A stretch of DNA of 64,000 bases from Herpomyces periplanetae (GCA_009733715.1 WMKJ01000012.1:62001-126000); one strand, 5' to 3'. Positions 1 to 12,222 are shown, counted from the stretch's first letter. Notes: generated from the sequence alone by a model not told the origin. Made by a program: numbers and translations.

Positions 1-393
1 GAGAAAGAGAATTTGAAGTAGAATAAGGGAACAAGTTAACCAACGTAGAAATATTTGACAAGTTCGTGCGTTATTTTCGAAAAACTTTGACAAGTAGAAT
101 GTTGAAGCGGCTAGAGAGAAAGATTAAGTTAAAAATGAACGTTAAGGGAAGTATTTATTGAAGAGAATGAGAATTTTCCAAGTTCAAAAGGGAGTAAAAA
201 GTGCATGAATTTGCGATAAACCAAACGAAGTAGTGAAGTGAGGAAGGCAGATAAAAGTCAAACCGGTGGACAATGGTGGATGCATGGATGATAATAGAGT
301 TATAAAATAGTTCATGAACTTACCTAAAACCAGGGTTAAAAAGCAAAAGCCGAATAAGGCACAAAATGGTAGAAGAAGGGTTAGCAGAGTCAT
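1..393 (-). CDS. 5' part of a multi-pass or signal-anchored membrane protein gene (runs off left edge)
   Basis: Two exons are visible: 324..393, then 1..110, with a 213-nt intron between (GTAAGT donor, TTCTCTCTAG acceptor). The join keeps one open frame of about 60 residues to the window edge. The first exon encodes a very hydrophobic N-terminus (MTLLTLLLPFCALFGF, then more aliphatic residues), which reads as a signal peptide or signal anchor. The second exon starts ASTFYLSKFFEN and ends in another hydrophobic stretch (WLTCSLILLQILFL), a likely transmembrane helix. The N-terminal layout is loosely like fungal 1-acyl-glycerol-3-phosphate acyltransferases, but no catalytic motif lies inside the window, so this is only a guess. 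It is divergent from BUD23 with 181 bp between starts. The exon join is well supported by signals; the function is unknown. Confidence 0.55.
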
Positions 394-574
394 TTTCTCC
401 TTTGCAGATAGTTACAAGGCACCAGAAAATTGAAAGTTAGCACAGAAGGAAATAGAGGACCAGATAAGAGTGAAATTTGGTCAATACAGTGAACATCTGA
501 TCGTTTATACCAAGATTTAAGGTTGACCGAGAGTGTGGTTACGCGTGTATACCGCTAACATTTTCGTACTTAAA
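394..574. promoter_or_regulatory. Short divergent promoter between left-edge gene and BUD23
   Basis: These 181 bp separate the two inferred start codons, so both promoters must lie here or overlap the leaders. I see no clear TATA box or other motif I would defend. Confidence 0.5.
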
Positions 575-1709
575 ATGCCTCGACCTGAAAATGTGTTGTG
601 AGTAGTGATGGTTTTCTTAACATGAAGATGGAAGGATAAAATTCTCAACTAAAATAGAAAAGTGTTAATATGGACAAAATAGGCCTGCTGATACGTACTA
701 TTCTTTATCGACGGCTAAGAAGTACTTAACTTCATCAAGAATAAAGCATATTCAAAGTGAAATGACCCACCGTGCATTACAGTTACTTCAACTTGAATCA
801 CCATCCATGGTTCTTGATATTGGTTGTGGAACATGTCTATCGGGGAGTATACTTTCGAGAATTCCACCAGAAGAAGGTGGGCCGCACACATGGGTAGGAA
901 TGGACATTAGTCCTGCCATGCTAAGTGTTGCATTAAATCGAGATGTTAGACCAGCACTTGAAGATGAAGGAGACGCAAAAGGTGGCGATAACGACGACGA
1001 CGAAACCGAAAGTGGTGGGGACAGTAATAGCAACGATGAACCAAATTTTCAAACTTGTACCAGCAGTCAAACAGACTCGGATTCTGACCATTTAGAATCC
1101 CAATCGATAAAACCATCCTCTCGTTTTCCCGATTTGCCAAACCATGAACGAATCCTGGGGGATTTGCTTCTTGCAGATGCTGGCCAGTGCGTCCCATTTC
1201 GTGTAGGAACCTTCGATGCAGCAATCTCCATTAGTGCTCTCCAATGGCTTTGTACTGTTGATTGCTCAAGTGAATCGGCCGAATTGAGATTACGTCGATT
1301 CTTCGAGTCTCTATACACTTGTCTAAAGCGGGGCGCTCGAGCGGTTTTCCAATTCTACCCTCAAAATCCATCACAGAAATCAATGATATCTCGAGCTGCT
1401 ATTCGTGCGGGTTTCGGCGCGGGTATCCTTGAGGATGGTGTAGGCACCAAGAACGTTAAACTTTACCTCGTTCTTACTGTCGGTGGAGGAAACTTTCATC
1501 GTGGTGATGTTACTGAATCAATATCCCATTTACCCGGTGTACAAGTTATGGATAATCGAACAAATTACCAATCCAAAAAACCGAAAAATCGTCCTGCCAA
1601 AGGCTCAAAAGCTTGGATATTATTTAAAAAGCAACGTATGACCCGAAAAGGTATTCCTGTACCACGAACAAGTAAATATTCCGGCCGTTCAAGACGTATT
1701 GCCTTTTAG
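575..1709 (+). CDS. BUD23: 18S rRNA (guanine-N7)-methyltransferase Bud23
   Basis: Exons 575..597 and 683..1709, 349 residues; the intron 598..682 has a GTGAGT donor. The first exon reads MPRPENV. The join restores the family N-terminus (MxRPE, then TAKKYxxSSRxxHIQ, residues 19-32), which a start at 762 would miss. SAM-binding motif VLDIGCGTCLSG lies at about residues 51-62, followed by GMDIS and the family block AISISALQWLC. The basic C-terminus ends RTSKYSGRSRRIAF. Bud23 with Trm112 methylates the 18S rRNA guanine in pre-40S particles in the nucleus. Odd point: about 68 acidic, Ser/Asp-rich residues (about 97-165) sit between the second beta strand region and GDLLLADAGQ, where relatives have only a few residues. 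The frame stays open and I see no convincing intron there. Confidence 0.93.
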
Positions 1710-1824
1710 ACCGTTCGTTTCATAATTCTTGTTGCCTATCTTACACTATTCTAGCCCCCGTTAACTTGATTAATACATTGCATCTACTATAACATCCAAT
1801 TTCCTCAAAATAATATTTTCAAAC

Positions 1825-3429
1825 TTATCCCATTTCCTCCATCTTATCAAGTACCGACCGTGTAAATTGATTCGTCGATGCACTACCTCCGAGATCTCGA
1901 GTTCGGCATTTTCTATAAATTAATATATATTTCCCAAGTGAAGTTACCCGTTAGTTCATCTTCATCTTTCAAGTCATCTGTATATCAATGATATAAAACA
2001 TGATAAACTTACGCATCAGCTAAAGCTGCATGAACGGCCTTCGATATTCTGTTTGCATGATCCTCCAGTCCCAAATGTCGTAGCATCATACTTGCGCTAA
2101 GTAATAAAGCGCTAGGATTCGCTTGATCTTTACCTTCAATATCCAGTCCAACATGTCGACATCCCGGTTCAAATATCGATATATCTCGTCCCATATTACA
2201 ACCTGGCACAATTCCAGGCCCTCCGATTAAACCTGCGCCAATGTTCGACATAATGCTGCCGTATAAGTTTGGCATAACCATGACATCGAATTGTTGAGGT
2301 GCCGCTACACATTGCATTGAAGCGTTATCCACTATCATATCATTTGTCTCAATGGTAGGATATTCTTCAGCAACTCGTTTAACCGTGTTTCTAAATAAAC
2401 CATCTCCCAATTTCATAATATTGGCCTTGTGAATACAGGTTACCTTTTTGCGATCGTTTGCAAGTGCAAAAGCAAAGGCGAACCGAGCTATTTTTTCACT
2501 CTGCTCCTCTGTAATTATTTTCAATGACTCTACTACACCAGGTACTGATTGATGTTCAAGTCCCGAATATTCGCCTTCGGTATTCTCACGTATAATGCAT
2601 AGATCGACATTTTGATGACGACTTTCAAGCCCCGGAATATTTTTCACCAATACAATCGAAGCGTACACATCCAACTCCTGTCGTAGAGCAACATTGAATG
2701 ATTGATGGCCCGAACGTTCAATGGGAGTATGTAAAATTCCTAAATTTTCTCAAAGGAACAAATACCATGCCGTTAACTACACGAAACCATATAGATATAG
2801 CTGCCATGTTCGTACACGGTGTGAAATAAAAACGTATGTGTGAACGCAAGCATACACCAACTAACCTTTTAGTCCAATTTTATTTCGTTTTAATGAAGCA
2901 ATAGCTTCACGAAATAATTCTTCTGTTCGAATATCACCCCGTTGCATACCGGATACGTTAACTTGCTCCCAAATAACGGGTACATTATCAGCTTTGAAAA
3001 CTGCCTTGACCGATTCCGATACTTCAGCACCCACACCGTCTCCTACAGATTATGGGAATAAAGGTGTCAGCATAATAATTTTCAAAATGCCATGAGTATT
3101 CATTCAGTTACGTACCCGGAATTAGTGTGATTGTATATTTTCCACCATACTTTGTCGGTTTAAATAGATCAGCAGAATTGGAATAAATGCCTTCAATGAT
3201 ATACACCAGTTAGAATATAAAATATGGTCAATGCTTATTCCCTAAACATATTTTAAAGGCTTACTTCGACAAAATTTGCTAGAATCCCTCTTGATACATT
3301 TCTGAACAGTTGAATGTGTTAATCACCACATCATTATACTATACTCGCGCGTAAAGTAAGTTCAATTATAATTATACTGATGAATTAACTTACCGGAAGA
3401 CCCGTTAAAAAGTACCTTCCAAAAATCAT
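1825..3429 (-). CDS. IDH1: NAD-dependent isocitrate dehydrogenase, regulatory-type subunit (mitochondrial)
   Basis: Six exons (in order of translation 3394..3429, 3265..3301, 3116..3190, 2866..3042, 2013..2739, 1825..1912), 379 residues. All junctions have GT..AG and keep frame. The N-terminus is short, basic and hydroxylated (MIFGRYFLTGLP, then KCIKRDSSKFCR), as expected for mitochondrial import. The body has TITLIPGDGVG, KRNKIGLKG, IRENTEGEYSGLEHQS, KANIMKLGDGLF and GLDIEGKDQANPSA. The last exon supplies RTRDLGGSASTNQFT and ends KMEEMG, completing the family C-terminus; without it the protein would stop early at 2009. Retention of KRNKIGLKG and GLEHQSVPGVVESLK matches yeast Idh1 rather than catalytic Idh2. 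Together with Idh2 it converts isocitrate to 2-oxoglutarate in the TCA cycle. It is divergent from NXT1. Confidence 0.93.
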
Positions 3430-4087
3430 TTTACCCAAAAAACCCTTTTCTAATTTAATATCATGTAAGTAAATACAACTTAATATATTCTTGGTAAATC
3501 ACGAAACCGACTCTGATGCGCGAATAAACAATAAAATTCCCAAAAACTTCCCAATTCACATTCTCGAAAAACTAACTCGGCATGCCCATACTGTTTCACC
3601 ACCCCCACTTACGTAAGTGTGGCACAGAATATAAAAAATTCGGGTAAGTTGAACATAACCGCGGATAGAAGGAATTATTTTGGGAAGGGTATTATTGTAG
3701 TGTTACAAATTTAAAATGAGTGGTTGTTTCGGTAACTCTACATGGGAAGCTACTGTACCGAAAAATTAAGGAAACGAATTTTTAGTGAAAGTATAAGTAT
3801 ATAGATAAACCAAATATTATCCAAATCCACCTACAGCTTCTCGTCTTCAAACACCTCACTTTTGTCCTCCCTTGTCTCTCATCCAAGCAAACCCCGTGAT
3901 GCAGATAATTGTCACGTGATTATTTAGAGGCACTGACTAAAATAATATGAGAAACGGATGGATTGTGAAGACAAATGCAGGGTGTAAACTAAATTCAAGC
4001 GATTAATTCTGAATATATATATAATATTTTTTCTGGTTTAGTGTGCACGGGTGATGCTGGACTTTATGATATCTGGATGCGTTAAAT
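3430..4087. promoter_or_regulatory. Divergent promoter region IDH1/NXT1 with TCACGTGA site
   Basis: A 658-bp stretch between two divergent start codons, with no coding signal on either strand. It contains the palindrome TCACGTGA at 3912..3919 (core CACGTG 3913..3918), 170 bp upstream of the NXT1 ATG. This matches the Cbf1-type E-box of budding yeast; binding here is inferred. Confidence 0.5.
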
Positions 4088-4597
4088 ATGACCACAAATT
4101 CATATTTACCAAAGACTTACGCGACAGTAACTGTTACCCGATCTGCCGAAGTAGCTGAGCAGTTTACCAATGCGTTTTATCAAATGCTACAAAATGATCG
4201 TTCAAGTATTCGTTCATTATACGTACCAACGAAAACTCTACCCGACGGTAAAATTTTACCGTGTATAACGTGGAACGGAAATAATTTTGCCTCTGTCGAA
4301 CAATTTATCGAAATGGTCAATTTAATGCCTAAACTTTCTTTTGAAGTTTCTACAGTTGATGCTCACTTATTAAATTCTCTTTCTAATCATGAATTGAAGT
4401 TTGGTGAAAAATTCGAAACAAGCATTCTCGTTACAGCCTGTGGAACTGTTCGTTTAGGTGAAAGCCAAAACAACGCAGCTCTTCGCCAATTTTTTGAAGC
4501 ATTTGTTATCGTTTCTTCCGAGCACCTCGAAACGGAAAAATCCTTTTCTCAGACTTCTTGGCTAATCAAAAACCAAAATTTCCGCTTTGTCGTCTGA
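4088..4597 (+). CDS. NXT1: NTF2-like mRNA export cofactor (Nxt1/p15, Mtr2 counterpart)
   Basis: Single exon, 169 residues, close to the p15/Mtr2 size class. It has an NTF2-like fold pattern: an N-terminal helix region (EVAEQFTNAFYQML), then ITWNGNNFASVEQFIEMVNLMP, which corresponds to VWNGNxxxGxExLxEFFxxLP of human p15, a central sheet (FETSILVTACGTVRL) and the C-terminal strand ending NQNFRFVV. The family heterodimerises with Mex67/TAP through this domain and carries mRNPs through the nuclear pore. No NTF2 Ran-binding features are apparent, so the export-factor branch is preferred over NTF2 itself. The start at 4088 is the first ATG of the frame. It shares the upstream region with IDH1 and converges on ATG7. 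Confidence 0.82.
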   Translation: MTTNSYLPKTYATVTVTRSAEVAEQFTNAFYQMLQNDRSSIRSLYVPTKTLPDGKILPCITWNGNNFASVEQFIEMVNLMPKLSFEVSTVDAHLLNSLSNHELKFGEKFETSILVTACGTVRLGESQNNAALRQFFEAFVIVSSEHLETEKSFSQTSWLIKNQNFRFVV

Positions 4598-4870
4598 CCC
4601 TCTGAACTCATCTTTCACGTGCTAGCTATTTCTCCCTCCCCGACTACTGTGGCGTCGCTTCGGTGGCTTGTTCTGACAGAATTCTTGTGGCTGTGAAAAG
4701 TAAGGCTGGAGATGACTAATGAATGGATAAGTGAGCCTTTTAAAGGATATCTTCCATCGATTAAATCATTAATTGAAAAAATGTTAACTTGAATGAGGTA
4801 TTTCTTTTTTGATCTCTTAAAATTGGTTACTTCCATAAAACACCTCTATAGTTTATGCAAGCTGAAATGT

Positions 4871-7280
4871 TCATACTATCCATCCCTCGTCCAAGTCTTC
4901 TTCGTTCAAAGGTTCTTCTATCCATTCAATGTTGTTGGTCATACCTTCCACGGAATTCTTCATAGCTGTTAAACCGGAAATATCTTCAACCCACTGGGGA
5001 TTTTGCACGGCTCGAATAATAAAATTCCATTTATCTTGCTCATACTCTTTGATTACATTCGCGGAACATGCACTACAATTTGGAAAGGCCGGAATACCTT
5101 GTAAAAATGAATCAAGCTTATATGTAGGCAAGTTCCCGCGGATCATGTGTGGCACATCGCCTAGAGGGTGTTCTGATGAAAGCTCACAATTACTTTGAAG
5201 TATACTTACGAACAATTCCACGCATAATGCGGCTGCAATTGGCGCACAACCGGGTCGAGTAACAGTGCATTGTTGGTCCAGTGCAGCGTTTTTCAATGAC
5301 TGGTACGTCAACGGTATTGTCAGCTTGTGTCTTGCTAATTTGCCTCACGAAATATCAACCCTGAAAGTATTAATGACCAATTGTTGCTTTACTTACATTA
5401 CCTGCAGCTACGACATCAGAACAAAAATAACAACCAAGTTCTCCCAGTGAAATCTTTTGCTTGGCTGGTACATTTTCATATGTACCGGATGTATGAACCA
5501 GGCCGCCGTGCCTCATAACCAAAAAGCTGTCAAATCCGAGAGCTGCATTCATAACAATTTTGCAATTGGCCTTCCCCATAACGGTCGGAAGCCAACGAGC
5601 TTCTCTGGTGTCTAATAACAGGAATATGGCATCGTGTTGTGCCATAAGAAGGTCTAACTTTTCCCAATCTCGTTTCATATTCTTCAGTGAAGTATCCTCA
5701 TTCCCAATAGTATGTCCCAGCATGGGAATAGTTAAATTATATCCTTGTGATTCAACTCCTGGATAGATCTCACGCAACGCAGCGGCAGCACAGCTGGCCT
5801 TATTTGCTCCAGGTCGATTCATACATGTGGATAACGATTCATCAACACAATCTTTAGCTAGTGCATCGGGTGTATGACAATCGACAAATTTGAAGAGTGG
5901 CTGTCGAACGGGGTTAGAATACGATACACGTCCGTTATCAACAAAGTACACATGTCGAACTCCCCACGCTAACAAATTTCTCGCGACGTAACACCCTAAT
6001 GTTCCTGCTCCTAGAAGCAAGCATTTACTATGCTTTATCACTTCAAGATCTAGATGGGGCGCGAGGCGCCATTTCATTAAATTCAGATTCAAGTCAACCG
6101 CTTGATCAGCTAAACGAAGAGGATCTAAATGTTCAGCTAAATTCACAACTTTGCTGGCAGGCTTATTGTGTAAGTTGCGCTCCCAGCCTGTTATCCTGGG
6201 TTTGAAATCAGAAGAGTTGATTGAGTATAATGGGTCATTATCAAGTGAGGAATTTATTGACAGATTAGTTGGGACAGATGTTGGTATTGAAATCTTAATC
6301 TGTAAAGACAAAATAATTGAACGTGCAAATGCATCAAGATTCCGCTCAAAATAGCCAGCCTTGTCGCAGTATGTTGGTGGGTCTCGTAGGCATAAAATTT
6401 GTACGGTGTTAAGTTTCCATCTATACTGTATAAGAAAGAGTAAGTTTCTTAGCATCCATCCGGGATTCGAGGGATAAGTTGAAGGATCCACAAAGCCCAC
6501 GAAAGCGTGTACAGGGTCGACACTATCAAAAAAGCCCTCATCAAATTGTTGCAATGTTGCAATGTCCCAAGAAAATGAATTTGTAGGGGTATCTGTCAAT
6601 TGGTCGCCTACATTACGAGGCTGACGTTTTGCTATAAAGAAACCACGTTGCTGGGGATCTACCGAGTTAGCCCAGTTGTTGTACGCAGGTAACAATTGCA
6701 TCATATCATGTCTAGTAGTTCGCTTTATCGGTGAAGAAGTGGATTGAATGTTAGAGTCGTTTAAAGGAAGAGCATCACCCAGTGTATCGACGAAATACCA
6801 AGGCAACGCGGAATGGAGAGCGGGGAATGCAAAGTGATGATAAAAGTGGTACCGTTTTAGATCAGCGAAGAAAATGGCGAAAAATGATGTTAAAAGTGAC
6901 GGATTGGCGTAAATTGAGGAATCGGTGATTGCAGTAAATATTTTCTGGCCTGCAGACTCAATTATAGCAGAACGGTTTGCTGATTGATACTCATTAAATG
7001 TATTGAAATTTTTGAGCCATCCAGAAGCTGGTATATAGAGAGATATGCCGGAAGGATGTTCTTTCCAGTTCCACGGTAAGGCGTCACGAAAGACGTGTAA
7101 ACGACATGACAGCTGAGGAGCATCGGTTGGTCGAAGTGTATAGTAACCCCAGATAAAAGATGGAGTATCATTTAACTTATCCAGCATAAGTTTTTGATGA
7201 GCTAAATTAGTAAAAAAACTAATATCAACGTCTGAAGTCCATGGCGCAAACCGAAGAATCGAGTCGGAAGAATTGTGCAT
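4871..7280 (-). CDS. ATG7: Autophagy E1-like activating enzyme Atg7
   Basis: Two exons (5397..7280 and 4871..5299), 770 residues; the 97-nt intron has a GTAAGT donor and the join gives AAGN then SLKNAALDQQ. The N-terminal Atg7 domain begins ILRFAPWTSDVDISFF and includes FIWGYYTLRPT. The adenylation half has the nucleotide-binding loop LLLGAGTLGCYVARNLLAWG, FVDNGRVSYSNPVRQ, LLLDTREARWLP and CYFCSDVVA. The catalytic cysteine sits in DQQCTVTRPG (about Cys639). An acidic tail (NEEDLDEGWIV) matches the region that binds Atg3/Atg10 in relatives. The protein activates Atg8 and Atg12 for conjugation. I chose the ATG at 7280 because the 45 codons upstream of it in the same frame are not family-like. 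At 770 residues it is longer than yeast (630) and human (703) forms. Confidence 0.95.
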
Positions 7281-9555
7281 AATTTTTTGTCGTAAAAATC
7301 GAAAGTATACACTGTAGTGAAGGAATAGGAGATGTGTATACTGAGGATCGGGGGTGGAAGTCAACTGAATATTGATAATATTGATGGTAAAACGAATTGA
7401 GAAATTGATTAACACGAATATGAATTGAAAATAAGGGCAAATTAACTAAACTACCTTGATGAGTCAATTATGAAAGAGAAATTATAGGTTTTCGGTTGAT
7501 CTGTAACACATGCTCACGAACGATAGTTGCAACAATAAAGTGTAAAGAATGAGCACGTGGGGAAAAGGGGATGAATAATCCAAGGTAAAAGCCATACGGT
7601 AAAAAAGTAAAAAAGGTTAATAAGTATTAAAAGCCGTAAATAGATGGTAAAGCGTGAAATTTGCACGAAATGAAGAAAAACTGTTTTACCTAAAATACAA
7701 TCAAGGTAAACTCTCCATGAAGAATCTTAATAGAGTTTGCAAAACCATGATGTTCTCTTACAAAACCTAGGACAAATTATCACGTGAATGCTGGATTGAT
7801 GACTAAATTACCGAGGTTGACATAATCGGATTCTAAGCTACTTCCGGAATAGGAAGGTAGCATAAGTGAGGGAATCCAATTTTAGATTTCCTATTTAGGA
7901 AGGTAAATATGAAGAACCCCTTTATCGAAAAGGAAGGAGGGGAGAGGGAGATTTGGTGGAGAGAATAAGGAAAAGGTATGTTTTGGAGTCAAATGGGATG
8001 ATTTTGGGGAAGAAATGTAGGAAAGAAAAACGTAAAATATTTCTCAAGGTTAAAATATATACATATATGTATGTAGGTATATAAGGAGTAGGAGGAAATG
8101 TAGATGGGAAAGAAATTAATAAAGTATTACAGGAATCAGGAGGAAATTGAACAATTGAACACAGTAATAGGGATAGCTTCAAGTGTCAAAATTATTGTTT
8201 ATGAATAGTTAACGGAGAGTATGATATAGGGAACAGCATTATTAACATTTACGCACGGTGATCAAAACTCACAGATTATGACTTGAGATTTATTAAGTTA
8301 AGTAAAATGTGAATGAGAGGTAAATGTTAAATTTATTTGATGAGGGGGAAAAGATACCGTTCAAATTAGCCAAAAAAGTTTTTGGCGCATGCAGTAAATC
8401 CTCCCAGATTACCGTTTACGTAAATGGTTAAAACAATGATATCAAGCTGAAAGTAATGTAGTGTGAAGGTGATCCATAATGGTGATAATGTCGTACATGA
8501 AATGGCAAATAAGGGATTCAACAGTAAAGATTACGTTAAGGAAGATGGTAGAATGAAGAGAAGAAATTCATATATATAGGTATTTATATTGAAAACTAGG
8601 TGATATATAAACGAATAATTATTCATATAGTCTTGGTCAACCAAAATTTATTGGCGTGGGTGGCAATATACGCAAGTTAAATCGAATGAGATAGATTTAA
8701 GCAAAGGGAAAATAGCGAAATTGAGCAAGGGTGTAAAAACCTAAAACTTAGGAGAGATGACGGTATAATGTTTCGGGAATGCCATACTAGAAACATGGAA
8801 GTATATTGAACGGATGAAGAAGAGATGAGTAGCAGTAAGGGGAGCAGGAGGTCGAGGTATTGGAGGGGGAAAAATTAGGCATGCGAATGGATCATATAGG
8901 AAAGATAGCAAAAATTGGAAAAAAGAGGCAATGGAAAAGGGTCAAGCAAAAGGTAGAATGACTGACGGGTAAAAAAATGACGACAAACGCAAAAAGTCAA
9001 TATTGAACAAAATTGTTTCGGGCAAAAGAGAGAATAACAGAGCGGAAAGACAAGTACATATTAAAAGGGTGTAGGAGGAAATTAATTAAGATTGACGGGA
9101 ATCCGAAACGGCACAAAATGGTCAAGGTCAAGAATTTATTGAATCAATAATCAAAAAAAGAGCTGCGCAAAGATTAGTTTGTGGATTATCACATATTAAA
9201 ACAAGTATTTATCGATCAGACGAACGACAAGTCCAACAAGGCACGCAAATTACGAACGGACGTAGCAAGTATACAAAATAAGTCAACCGGAGCAGACACG
9301 GAAACTTTTAATCAATTTTCCGAGGAATCATTCATAGTCGGTTTGGAAAGAGAAACAAGTTGATTTATTTTCCGCGGTCCCGTATCCAATGTAAATGTTG
9401 GGTTCAATGACAATACGAATATCAAGAGTAACGACTCATTTGATGTATTCCTGGTGTTGTTTTCTCGGGATGTGTAAATAAAGCCAGACAGTAGTTCAGC
9501 AAATATCGGAATAAATGGTAGGAATATATCAACAATAGATCAAAAATGTTTTGCT
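7281..9555. other. Intergenic region, purine-rich on + strand, no gene seen
   Basis: About 2.3 kb between the ATG7 start and the stop of the C2H2 factor, both on the minus strand. Read as the minus strand it is rich in C/T, like a long promoter or leader of ATG7. It holds CACGTG at 7554..7559 and TCACGTGA at 7780..7787. Open frames at 7922-8182 and 9181-9363 show no family resemblance. Confidence 0.5.
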
Positions 9556-12222
9556 TCAATAGTTTGAAATTAAGTCAAAATATGTATGAGAAAGGTTTCC
9601 GTGTACTAACGCGGGATGTAAACTCATTAAGTTACCCGAATTAGATTCAATCCCAATTCCAACAGAATTAGCTGCTGCAGTTCCATCATTCGTTGCGGAG
9701 GGTAAGATGCTTTCTCTATTAATATCTTCTCCAGGACTATGGTGTGAATGTTGAGTATGATGTTGATGCTGATCTTGGTGGTGATGGTGACTATTATGAT
9801 TCTGGTGATGATAATGCGATTGTGGTAAAGGCGGGGGTAATAGATGATGATGATGAGTTTGAGCCGTTTGATTGTTAGACATATCTGCGCTCTTCGGTTC
9901 ATCCTTAACCGGATGTAATGATGCAGATGAATGACCAGAAGGTGACGCCTTCGATGATATTACGGGTAATGGAGGTAAGTGGTGATGATGCTGAGGATTT
10001 TGCGGGTAATGTTGACTAGAGTGATGAGGCTGCGGATGTGGATGAGGGTAATAATTTCCGTCGCTTCTGAGACATTGCATTTCCGAGTTACTCACTGACG
10101 TCAGAATACTATTCAAACTCAGGTCAGATAAGCTACCTGAACTTTGACGGCTCCCCTTTGTACCACCACCACCGCGTGTACCCTCCAAATGATCCAATTC
10201 GGTGGCACCAAGACCCCGCCTCTCGGCGCATTTCTGAAAATGGCGTTTAAGTATATCAGATCTTGAAAATTGATCAAGACACAATCTACATCGATATGGT
10301 CGTTCACCCGTGTCTATTAAAGTCCATAACATTCATATTAGCATACTCGTTCATCAAACGGAATAAAAATGAAACAAAACAATTGCAAACATGAAAATAT
10401 TGGGCTTACGTCTTAGCATATGACGTTTGAGATGCTTCAAGTGCTTATACTGTCGATTGCAATGTCCACAAGGATACATTCCCTCTTCATTTTTCGGAGG
10501 CATGGCAATTTTACTTACGGATCCCAATGCTGTACCAGTAACACTAGGTATGACACCTCGTCGCCCTTGCTGTCCTACCACATGCTTAGGAGAAATTGGC
10601 GTATTCAACGTGGGATAACCCGTAGTTCCTGTCAACGGCTGCAGTAACGGTACATATTGTGAATGTCCAAGTGAATGTAAGGCCAATCCATTCGGTAAGT
10701 CGGATTTTCGCTGTAAAGTTGATGACGTTAAGGACGTTGGTGTTGGAAGCGGAGTAGTGTGAGCAGAGTGTGGATACGAAACTGCCAATCCACCCGTAGA
10801 CAAAACTTGAGCTGAAGCATGCGACGATACTGGACATGATGAAGTAATCGAATTAATTGATGTAGATAGGTTTGGAGACGACGTTGATCCACTCGTGTTA
10901 GCGGGTCCAGATATTCCGTGCAATCCAAGAGCAGGTGAATTTGACGAACTCTGTGATTCATAGGAGTTGTTTCCACCAGGTGTCGATGAATAGTGTAAAG
11001 AAGGGTGATATACTGAATGAGAAGTAGAATGAAGAGTTGGATGGGGATGCGATGCCTGAGGCAATTGGTGGCTAGACGAGACGGTTGGTGATTGAGATGG
11101 TTGCTGTGAAAGAACTTGAGATATTGATTTAGAAAGAGCAGATGGAATCTGGTTAGAAGGCGAGGAATACTGAGATGGACTTTGAGTAGATTGATCAGAT
11201 GAGCGGGGCTGAGGCTGTAAGTTAGACTGAGCAGAAGATGTCAAGGGAGGAGTTTTGTAAGAATTAGAAGCGCTGCCAATCATGGAAGGAAGCGGAGAAG
11301 ATTGTTCAGGATCGGAAATGGGATTGACGATATTCGAAGGAATGGAGTTTGGTGAGTAGAAAGTGTGTGAATTGGGAACATTTGAAGTGTAATATGGAGT
11401 TAACTGAGCAGCTGGAGAAAGGCGTTGATGGGTCGTTGGGGGAGAACCAGTGATGGGTGGAAGACGATGGTGCATTTGGTGTGGCATCTCAACGAAGGTA
11501 GAGTTAGTGGAGGATGAATTGGCAGAAAATGCGGAGGAAGATGACGAAGAAGATGATGATGACGAAGGTGATGAAGCTGACGAACAAGACGTAGAGATTG
11601 GCGTAGTAGTGATGGTGGAGAGGGTATTGACGGAACGATGCTGCTGAAGAGAAGTCGGAACATTGGAAATTGATACGAGATGAGAAGAGTTTTGGTAAGG
11701 TGAATGTTGTTGCTGTTGTTGTTGCGATTGCTGTTGTTGAAGATGATTTAATTGAGAGGTGGTAAAATGATGATTGGAGGGGTTTATGTGAGTGGTGGCG
11801 TTTAATTCGTAAGGTGCAGAATTATCAGAATAGGATGAAGAAGTGGAGGAGATGGATGATGAGAGAGACGAAATTCGAGAGGGTAAGGAGTTAGACATAA
11901 ATTGATTAATATGGTAATTAGATTTTGAGGTTGGGGGAAGTTCTGAGGATGTAGATATGGCGGAAGTATTTGAATACTTGGGCTTGGATATGAAGTGATA
12001 CAGGGACGAGTTGGAGCGTAAATGAGAATCGGATGGATGGGAAGAATCGACGGAGGAATGAGATTGATGGGAGAATATAGTTGATGTAGATAGTGATGAC
12101 TTTGAGGAAGAGGGAGCTGTAACTGAGGTAGCTGAAGGAACTGCAAGAGATGAAAAGTTCGAAGGATTGACAGCAGCGACAACGGCAGCAGCAGCAGCGT
12201 TAGAAGAGGATATGTGAAGCAT
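9556..12222 (-). CDS. Long low-complexity C2H2 zinc-finger transcription factor
   Basis: Two exons (10410..12222 and 9556..10313), 856 residues; the 96-nt intron (GTAAGC donor, TTTAATAG acceptor) splits the HTGERP linker between the fingers and the join restores it exactly. Finger 1 uses Cys585, Cys588, His601 and His605. Finger 2 follows with Cys613, Cys616, His629 and Cys633, a C2HC finger reading FSRSDILKRHFQKC. This FSRSDILKRH..KC..RRG block is typical of a conserved ascomycete regulator group, but I cannot assign a named orthologue. The N-terminal 580 residues are Ser/Thr/Pro-rich with polyGln and polySer runs. The tail after the fingers is His-rich (repeated HHH and HHHQ runs). A nuclear DNA-binding activator or repressor is inferred. 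It lies beside an unusually long gene-free upstream region. Confidence 0.85.

Noticed and set aside
2009-2012. IDH1 ending at the stop at 2009
   Set aside because: This loses the conserved TRDLGG..T..FT tail; a donor at 2012 and an acceptor at 1913 recover it in frame.
9181-9363. Plus-strand frame of 60 codons downstream of the C2H2 factor
   Set aside because: It begins with GTG, has no ATG or splice context and no family match.
11400-12182. Overlapping minus-strand frames and plus-strand acidic frame within the C2H2 factor
   Set aside because: They are shadows of the Ser/Thr/Pro-rich N-terminus; the main frame is the one leading into the zinc fingers.
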